A stretch of DNA of 54,872 nt from Setaria digitata (Eukaryota; Nematoda; Chromadorea; Rhabditida; Setariidae). The DNA lies in assembly GCA_003640385.1 (NCBI GenBank), contig RCAB01000425.1, positions 1 to 54,872 on the forward strand. Direction: 5' to 3'. Below, one piece after another: positions 48,101 through 54,872 of this stretch. Numbering within the stretch: the first letter of the stretch is position 1; the number at the start of each line of letters is the position of its first letter. The notes beneath the pieces were generated by a model, which saw only the letters and a program-made list of their open reading frames with translations, ran no database searches and was not told the origin of the DNA. The translations under genes and the position numbers were made by a program.

Positions 48101-49157
48101 TTACTTTTCAACCTTTTTGTCATTGCTTTGCTCATTAGCATGGAAGAAATTTTGATCAAATGAGTCTCTTTTTTTTTTTCCCCTTCTTTAATCTATCCTC
48201 TCTCTATTTCACTCTTTTTCCATTTCCAATTATGTCGATTAATTAAGCATTTCACCTAGTTCTCATCATTTTATTAATTTTATTTTAAAATATCTAGCTC
48301 TTTTCTTTTCTTTCATGCTACCCTCTCTTTTTTTTTCCTATATTATACATGAATTAATTGACTACTGAATTAATTCCTGTCTTTTTATTTATATTATCTG
48401 TTAGAGATAACACAGAGGTGACTTTACAACATTACTCACAGAATTTGGAATGTATGAATCATGAAATGAATTTGAAAACATGAAATTGTATGAAACGGAT
48501 TAGAGATTATGCAACTATTTTTTTTTTTTTTAGTTCCATTTCAGATAGAAATTTTGTAGAACCTACAATAAAAATTACTGATTAGTTTAATTTCAATAAA
48601 AAAAAAACCCTTTTGTAACTGGTAAAATTTAGTTAGAGACAAAGCAATGAATGCAAGAGCACAAGATTATTGCAAGTCAGAACTGCTATTTAATAATTAT
48701 TTCAGTCTTAATTTCATCGTTAATCAAATTTTAACTTTAAATGACTGATATGAACTGAAATAGATTTTTCCAATATTTTACTCTCTTCTCCTTCGAGAAC
48801 ATAAATTCAATCTTGCCAATTTTTCTTGTATTTACAAACTTCCTTCTTTGTTATTTTTTTTTTTTTTTTTGTCAAACATTTACCAAAACGTTTATTGTTC
48901 AGACAAATGAAGAACGTGAAAAAGGTTTGCCGTTAACTATGGAACTATTTGATCGTAATGTTTGCAACGTACCACTGACGCAATGTGGTTTCATTGATAT
49001 GTTCGCACGTGAGGCATTTACGAGTTGGACGCAATTTTCAAATATTCCAAATTTATTGACACAATTGGAAGTTAATTATGAAAAATGGCGACAGCAGACG
49101 GCTAACTGGGATCCAGCACGAAATGCTCATTTATATGATGAGGGACGTCACAGCTGA
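29829..49157 (+). CDS. pde-6: PDE8-type 3',5'-cyclic nucleotide phosphodiesterase, 17 exons, complete
   Basis: Exons: 29829-30008, 36729-36803, 36911-37014, 37531-37561, 37805-37870, 38463-38564, 38957-39042, 39237-39422, 40335-40446, 41110-41184, 43448-43540, 44137-44337, 44633-44770, 45379-45484, 46733-46995, 47911-48051, 48903-49157. Phases agree throughout, giving 737 residues (human PDE8A 829). The enzyme hydrolyses cAMP to 5'-AMP and so damps PKA signalling; cAMP preference is inferred from the family. Order of parts: N-terminal tail with HFGPM (also in PDE8A/B), degenerate receiver domain (about 61-170), PAS domain (about 187-300), basic linker, HD-type catalytic domain (about 415-715). 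Catalytic residues include H473, H477, H513, D514, D628 and the purine-binding Q680 and F683. Tyr650 matches the PDE8-specific Tyr748. Exons 4 and 5 are the least certain: exon 5 may end at 37870 or 37882, both in phase. Confidence 0.93.
30009..36728 (+). other. Intron 1 of pde-6
   Basis: A 6.7-kb intron of A/T-rich sequence with no exon that I can support. It contains ACGTACGTACGTG at about 33192-33204, a poly(A) of about 29 bases followed by AAC repeats (33086-33126), and many short A- or T-rich frames. Alternative promoters inside it cannot be excluded. Confidence 0.6.
36729..38564 (+). other. Receiver-like (REC) domain segment of pde-6 (exons 2-6)
   Basis: AIYVTATRQPTDCLFIESLR and KPLLVLLDIRLPDIATFAK are the first and third strands of a response-regulator fold. 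ALAFTIKSLPREFFS and VFISTSTDIALCELFARL continue it; PREFFS aligns with DREELS of PDE8A, and RLRAMPAIFAVLEE with KLRACNSVFTALEN. The aspartate in DIRLPD occupies the phosphoacceptor position, but the acidic pair of strand 1 and the lysine of strand 5 are absent, so phosphotransfer is unlikely. Confidence 0.8.
38957..40446 (+). other. PAS domain segment of pde-6 (exons 7-9)
   Basis: PIEICDSALNVQYINHAYEA aligns with AIEITSDDHVIQYVNPAFE of PDE8B, then SEVLG with GELLG. GSCEWQ matches GKEWQ before the later PAS strands, and NAGDSMLH matches KSGDSIQQ. Residue S230 lies in RRKS, a PKA consensus. The linker that follows is very short (SERSQTALVDAPISE) compared with about 100 residues in vertebrates. 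Confidence 0.88.
40555..40581. other. Assembly gap (27 N) in pde-6 intron 9
   Basis: A block of N flanked on both sides by T homopolymers lies between exons ending at 40446 and starting at 41110. It is probably an unresolved poly(T) tract; the coding sequence on both sides joins in phase without needing an exon inside it. Confidence 0.95.
41110..44337 (+). other. Helical and basic linker segment of pde-6 (exons 10-12)
   Basis: LFSLRDAMMRVDEDTQQLL then SSTELYAPT aligns with AEALDRVLEILRTTELYSP of PDE8. Exon 12 encodes a basic stretch with RKRS381, KRKSAS392/394 and RRIS402; the last aligns with RRLSGNEYV of PDE8A. It then enters the catalytic domain at NDTQWNFDVLYLE (vertebrate EEYWDFDIFELE). 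Confidence 0.9.
42777..43278. repeat. Exact 254-bp tandem duplication in pde-6 intron 10
   Basis: The segment starting AACAATGTCAATTTTGG at 42777 starts again at 43031, and about 247 bases match by eye without a mismatch up to AATCTAATATTTT. The short remainder of the unit is a T run ending TTTTAT. Confidence 0.93.
44511..44562. repeat. 52-bp direct repeat, copy 1 (upstream of exon 13)
   Basis: TCTCATCGTTATTTCTGAAT continuing to CGATGGAAATTGA. It recurs at 44956-45007 with a single difference (AAATAACGG against AAATATCGG). The two copies bracket exon 13. Confidence 0.9.
44633..49157 (+). other. Catalytic domain core of pde-6 (exons 13-17)
   Basis: NPYHNATHAADV is the PDE signature, with general-acid H473 and metal ligand H477. 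AAAVHDLDHPG supplies H513 and D514, LIKCADIGNP supplies D628, and LTQCGFIDMF supplies the glutamine switch Q680 and clamp F683. RIVEEYFDQ includes Tyr650. Relative to PDE8A there is a short deletion after QVVSNLK, before the exon 16 start ENDENTNN. The stop is at 49155-49157. Confidence 0.95.
44956..45007. repeat. 52-bp direct repeat, copy 2 (downstream of exon 13)
   Basis: Partner of 44511-44562, same orientation, in the following intron. Confidence 0.9.
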
Positions 49158-49378
49158 TAAAGTGATAAAGTGATGTGAATTGATCGCAGCAGTTGGATCA
49201 AATATCTCATGCTGTTTTAAATAGCTCACGTCTATCTTGATAGCATAAAATAATTTATTGCACATTTTATTTTTAATAGGTTGTTGTACATTTTATTGCT
49301 ATTAATGATAATAATTATAATAATAACTTAATAATTATAATTATTGTAGTTAAAAGTATAATTGTGATATTTTTTATA

Positions 49379-49384
49379 AATAAA
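49379..49384 (+). terminator. Candidate poly(A) signal of pde-6
   Basis: AATAAA, 222 bases after the stop codon; no earlier perfect hexamer is seen in this 3' flank. Confidence 0.5.
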
Positions 49385-52300
49385 AAATTATAATTATCAA
49401 AAAGGATTACAATATTTATTATTGTTAATAGAATTTTCACTATAATACTAATTATTATTGCGATAAAAATTATAATAAATATTGTTAAAAATAATTAACT
49501 ACTAAATTACCATCATTGAAAAATAATGATTGTTATTAAAAAACGATAATTAATGACTAAAAATTTTCTTCATGTATTTATTACACTTTTAAATTAATTA
49601 TCAAATGAATGTTAGAAATTTCTTTTGGCTATAAAGCAATAAATAGTATATACTGATGAGTTGATCGAAACTTTTCCCAGTATTTATAAATAGTGTATGT
49701 AAATTTTTTCTTAATTAATATCTGCCCTGTTCCATAAAATTGCTTTTATTTAATTGATCAATAAGCTCCTTCTATTCATATATTTTCAAAAAAAATTTCA
49801 AGCTAAAATATTTTTCACCTTTTTTCATAAGCAAAATTTATATTAATGAATTAAAATGGCGACAAGTGTTACCAGTAACATAAAATATTTCATAGTTTTT
49901 AGTGTTCTAAAGAGAAGAACAAAGCACGATTTGTATGATTTCGTGAATCAACATTGAATTTAGGAATTTTAAAACACTGAATGCAATTTCACATCTTTTC
50001 AAAGACAGTTCTAAACTAATCTGATTAAATTTTTAAATTATCTTTTAATTAATATTCAACCAATAATGATATATCCTACATATACTGTTCTGTCTACTAA
50101 CAACATGAACAGTTTTTTTCTTTTTTTTTTTTCACTATCACGAGATGTTTTATTTTTTATTACGATTATTGATATTAATTAGTATTAAAACTTTTGCATT
50201 ATTTTATTACATTATAATTATCAATCAGAAATACATTTCAATCTGTTCATGCTATGAAATAAGAGGAATTTTTTGTTACGATTCTAATGAAATTTACTCA
50301 TTTGAACTTTAGTGAAAAGCTTTTAATATTAGATCGCTTTACAATTTAGCAGTTATCAATGGGCTACACATTAAATTTTTTTTTCGCTTATTCTTTTTCT
50401 TTTTCTTTTTTTGTTAAATTGTTGTTATTTGTAAAATGATTTTTATACAGAAAAAAAAAAAAATTACCGAAATTATTTATATTTTTATTATCGCTAATTA
50501 CTGGTTCTTTTGCAATACATACATTGTCTTTCCTACGCATTCACTAATTTTGCAATTGAATTTTAATGGTTTGATAAAAACAAATTGAGATTAAATTCTC
50601 TCTTGCAGGAAAATTGCAGGCAAACTTTTTGGCAGTTTAGCAATCGGTCATTTATTGCGAGAGCTACCAGAGATTCAGATCTCAGGTCATGGCACATTTT
50701 TCTTTTGTTTTCCGAAATTACAAAAGAGCCTTTTTGTTTTTTCCTGATATCAGGAGAAGTGAAAATTTTCCTAGTGTAGAAAAGAAAGAAGAAAGTGCCT
50801 AATCTATCTATCAGTTCTTTTTCTGAACAAGAGTATAGAAGTATCATGTAGCTTTATCTAGATGATAAAATTAGTAATTTGTATAATTCAGTCATTTGGA
50901 AACCAAACCTAGTGATTTTAAAGATCTCGAAAATTCGACAATGATTTTTGCTAACGAAATATTAAAATTAAAATCTTTGCAAAAATAAATCAAAATTCTG
51001 ACAAGTTTTCTTTTTGAGAGCATTTTTAAAGGAAAATATTTGAGGGATTTCAATCATGACAATGCAAAACTTTCCTAATTTCAATAATATAAAATTTAAA
51101 TCTAAAATAGTGAGGAGGAAAAATGGAAAGAAATTAATATATGCTCATTGGATTGTTCATTATCTTATTCTATCTTTTTTCTTTTTTCCTCCTTCAGTCA
51201 TATTATTTAAAAGTTTTTCATTCTTTTTTTTTTTTTCTTGTCAATAAAAATTTGCATCATTAGAAGGGAAACAGATGAAAAGGAAGGGAGGAAGAAAGAA
51301 ATGAATTTTGTCAACATAGAACGAAAATTTGACTCAATTCTAATGAATAAGAAAGAATTGAATTAAGAGGAATCCTATAAAAAGAAAGGAAGAGATAGAG
51401 AGGGAGAGAGAACTCTGTCAAAATATATATCCTTTACCAAAACTTTGCTAAAGTTCACTCATTTATGCTTTAGGAAGAAATTGGACGTCGATGAATGAGT
51501 GGGATGGATGAGAAGAACAATAAGAAACTTTAAAAAAAATTCAAATTCCGAAATAGCGAGAAAAAATTCGAATTCAGTGAAAAATTTTTTTTTTATTTTT
51601 CTATTGATTTATCCAAAAAATGACATACGTAATAAAAATTAAATTTTTTTTCTATTCAAAAATAAATAAAACAAGAAATTAGTGTTGACAAATATAAAAA
51701 GAGAATTTGTTGGCTATGGACAGAAGCTGAAGATAATAAATATACGAATAAAATTAAAAACAACAAAATTAATGACTAGTTTAATTTGCTAGTGTATTAA
51801 AAAAAAAAAAAATCATTCTTTAAATATTGCTTTCAATATTCATAATCAAACTAAGCTTATTTACAGTTTTACTAGAAATAGTTTGTTTTAATTATTTTAT
51901 ACATTTGGGTAAAATAGAAAATTTATTTGTTTATTTTGTGGACATAATTAATCATATGAGTTTTTGGTTGGAAATTCCCGACTGATCAGAAATGATGAAC
52001 ACAAATAAACGATATTTCGATGCTAAATATTTGCATTGTATTTATTTCCTCAATAATTAGAGAGCACAGGGAAATTCAGAGAAAAGTAACAAATTTCTTG
52101 CGGAAAAATTACTTTTTTTACTTTAGAAAGGACTAATATTTTATCAGTGACAATCTAAAATACAAGAAATATTTCCGATACATTTTTTTTTTTTTTTTTA
52201 TACGATGTTAAGTAACAAAAAAAAAGGATCATTTTAGAAATTAAAAGACACAGGGTAGGATAATTTGAAGTTTGTAATAAAAGTAACTTGGAGCATCTTA

Positions 52301-54872
52301 TTACATGATTTTTTTTTTTATGAATGAACAGAAACTGTATTATATTGTACTTTTGAAAATCTCTTATGATAATTTGCATATTTAAAAAATGACAAGCAAA
52401 AATTCAAAAAAAGAATTTAAATTTTAACGACAAAAGATCACATTTTTGTATCAAAATACGAAAATAGAATTCAAAAAAAGAAAAAAGCTTGTATTGATTA
52501 TAATTTGGCAAAAATTTATTTTGAAAAAAAAAAAAAAAAAAAAACATTTTACAATTATTTGCTATAAAACTGATAGTAAACAACGCTAAAAAACAGAAAT
52601 GGAAAAGAAGAATTTAAAGGGAAATGTGTTTAAACAAATGCATTATTTCGGTTAGCTTGAGTAATTAAGACTGAAAAACTAATTAAACCGATTTCCGAGC
52701 ATCATATTTCAATTCAATCTTAACTAAATTGATTTATTTTCTTTCTTGGCTTACATCATCATTCGTTAATTGTTTCTTAGAACCACCTAATTTCTCATTT
52801 CATTAATTTACAAATTCCTTGAATACGTTAATGGTTAGTTATTTAAATTCGTAAAAGAAATAAAAAACTATCAATTTTTTTTTTTTTCAAATCAGCGAAA
52901 ATGAGAAAAATTATTGCAATTTTGCTTGGAATAAGGTAGCATAAATGGTAGCTTAATTAGAGTAAGACAAATTTCGCATAATTGTTAACTATTTTATGAA
53001 TTCTTATTGACAAAGAATTCTTTTCTTTTTGTACATATTTTTAGCACTCCAATTTACTATGAATTAAAAAAAAAACAAAGCATAATAATTGCTGGATAGT
53101 GAAAACGATTCTAGTCACACTATTTGTAAAGTTATTGTCTTCTATATTTTTTTTTTTTTAATTTTTTTTTCTAAATTACAATAACAGTGCGAATTCAAAA
53201 CCAAAACTAAACCAGAAATAAAACGCAAATTTTTTTTTTCTTTTAATAAATTCATTTAAAAGTTCATTTTATCGTTAAATTTTCATTTAGTTTTGTAATT
53301 ACTGAATATATTTGATGAATTTTTTTTTTTTCCACTAACCAAATATTTTGGGTTTGTTGGTATTGAAATTTCATAATTTAATAGCTGATTTAAAAGGTTC
53401 AAAAAAATTGATAAAATCATATCAGTCTAATTGTTTTAAAATTTTCAGCATCATTTGCTTAATTTCTGCAATTATATCAGGTCATATTTGAATATTGTTA
53501 AATGAATTTTTATTTAAAAATGAATCGATGTGACATTAAGTTTTTATATGACATAATTAAGTTGCAATTTTTTATTTTTTTTTTTCAACTTCAGCAAGGA
53601 ATTTCTCATTCATTTTTATTTTTTAACCCGAGCTATCATATTGATAAGCTTCTTCTAAATTCACCTATACTATTTGGACTAGTTTTACAAGTCTAACTTC
53701 TTTTCCTTCAATTTTCTAACCTTACAATAATATGCTTCAACATGTTTAGCAAAATTTTCCTAACAATTATCATAGCGATAAGAGGTTGCAATTGAAATTT
53801 TAAGACAATATATTGTTTAATGGACTGAGGTTAATTTATTGTCTAATGAGTTAATTAAACGGTCGAGTAATTAATTAATTTAGAATGAAATGAAAGTTCT
53901 TCCAGATTCCAATAAGAATCAACAGTAAAACGTAATGCATTTTATAAAAAACTTTTATTTTTCCTTGATCGTTTGCGGAAATTAAATTGTACGTGTAAAT
54001 TTTGCGGACATAAAAATGCAAAGAAGGAGAAAAAATAGTTAATTAGTCGTTATGACAGAACTATAAGAATGTCCTTAATGTAGAAGGAGGAGGTTAGGCA
54101 AAGCTAGGCTAGTAAGACGAAAAAAAAAAAAGAAATAAAAAAGGCTCTCGAAAGCCTAGGCTGTTGATGATGATATGTCCTTGGCATAGAAACCAAACGG
54201 TTAGTCTTGGCCATAAACTGGCAATGATAAATCTGTAAGCTTTCCCTATTTCCTTTTTATTTTTGTTTTCTTCGAAAAAAAAAAAAAAGAAAAGAAAAAA
54301 ATAAAAAACAAATTCTTCTTTCACTTTCATCAGAAAACAGTAAATACAATTTTGATTTATTTACTTCTTTCATTTTTTATTTCGCTCAAAAAAGTGTCAA
54401 AAACTAGAAGAACTAAATTTCACCCTTAAATAGTCACAATTTGTTTCTTTTATTTGTTATTTTTTAATTTTACTTTGATAAAGTTATTTAGAACAAAAAA
54501 AAAAAAAAAAAAAAGGAAAAAAAATTTTTTTGAAAAGGGTGGAGTTGTGCTGTCCTTTTTTATCAATACATTTTTCTATTCCGATTACTTCTACGACCTA
54601 CCATTTCGATTCTCCGGACATGCTTAAAGAGAAGCATTCTTCAGTTATTCTCGACCCTTATTTATTTATTTATTTCAAACTTCCTCCTTAATTTCGAATT
54701 CTTATTTACTTAATACGATAAATTTCAAATATCCTTTTCAACTACCAAATTTTTTTTCCCATTTTTAGAGTCGTTTCCTTTTCTATCTCTTTCATTTTAT
54801 TGCCAATCCAACTGAATTTCTTAGTTTTCTTTTCTTTTTTTTCCTTTTTTTTTTTTTTTTTTTTTTTTTTTT
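49385..54872. other. 3' flank, no supported gene
   Basis: A/T-rich sequence with homopolymers. A slightly GC-richer patch at 50600-50700 has an acceptor-like CTCTTGCAG and an open frame (QFSNRSFIARATRDSDL) but no recognisable domain. Another patch at 54060-54240 contains AGGCTCTCGAAAGCCT and neighbouring CTAGGCT motifs. The window ends in a T run of 28 bases. Confidence 0.5.
54845..54872. repeat. Terminal poly(T) run
   Basis: At least 28 T in a row up to the last base, a likely contig break. Confidence 0.9.

Noticed and set aside
50563..50847. Overlapping plus and minus frames near 50600-50850
   Set aside because: Neither strand gives a recognisable product; a lone acceptor-like site is not enough for an exon.
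1..54872. tRNA, rRNA, spliced-leader RNA, CRISPR, phage or bacterial (for example endosymbiont) insertions
   Set aside because: I looked for tRNA B-box-like motifs, the SL1 sequence, regularly spaced repeats and dense bacterial-type open frames and saw none.

Overview
The window is AT-rich eukaryotic DNA with many long A and T homopolymers. It carries intron-rich genes whose introns start with GT and mostly end in TTTCAG, often behind a long pyrimidine run. That intron grammar, an acceptor one base before a start codon (a spliced-leader hallmark) and the gene content point to a nematode. The base composition and long introns best fit a filarial or related clade III worm; the exact species is inference.

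Three protein-coding genes can be reconstructed exon by exon, and every one closes in frame. (1) Minus strand, 2297-4409: six exons, 239 residues, the PSME3IP1/FAM192A (PIP30, NIP30-domain) protein, a partner of the nuclear proteasome activator PA28gamma. (2) Plus strand, 6319-10046: nine exons, 317 residues, a divergent protein whose N-terminal half resembles the PH-like domain of the meiotic double-strand-break factor REC114. C. elegans represents this family by DSB-1 and DSB-2. It has an SQ cluster right after the PH-like domain. (3) Plus strand, 29829-49157: seventeen exons, 737 residues, a complete PDE8-type cAMP phosphodiesterase (C. elegans pde-6) with a receiver-like domain, a PAS domain and an HD-type catalytic domain.

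Layout: 1-1926 has an imperfect tandem repeat and no convincing gene. 1927-2028 is an orphan minus-strand exon candidate downstream of PSME3IP1. 4413-6318 is the divergent spacer between genes 1 and 2, with a perfect 19-bp hairpin. 10047-29828 is a gene desert of about 20 kb with microsatellites, a duplicated 110-bp element, an ACGT-rich island and a doubled segment beside ambiguous bases. 30009-36728 is the large first intron of the phosphodiesterase gene. The remaining introns of that gene hold an exact 254-bp tandem duplication, a short repeat pair flanking a catalytic exon, and an assembly gap. 49158-54872 is 3' flanking sequence ending in a run of T.

The genes are not an obvious pathway. 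Genes 1 and 2 are head-to-head and may share promoter DNA. The strongest biological item is the nematode REC114-like gene with its SQ cluster. I did not find a wholly unknown multi-gene system.
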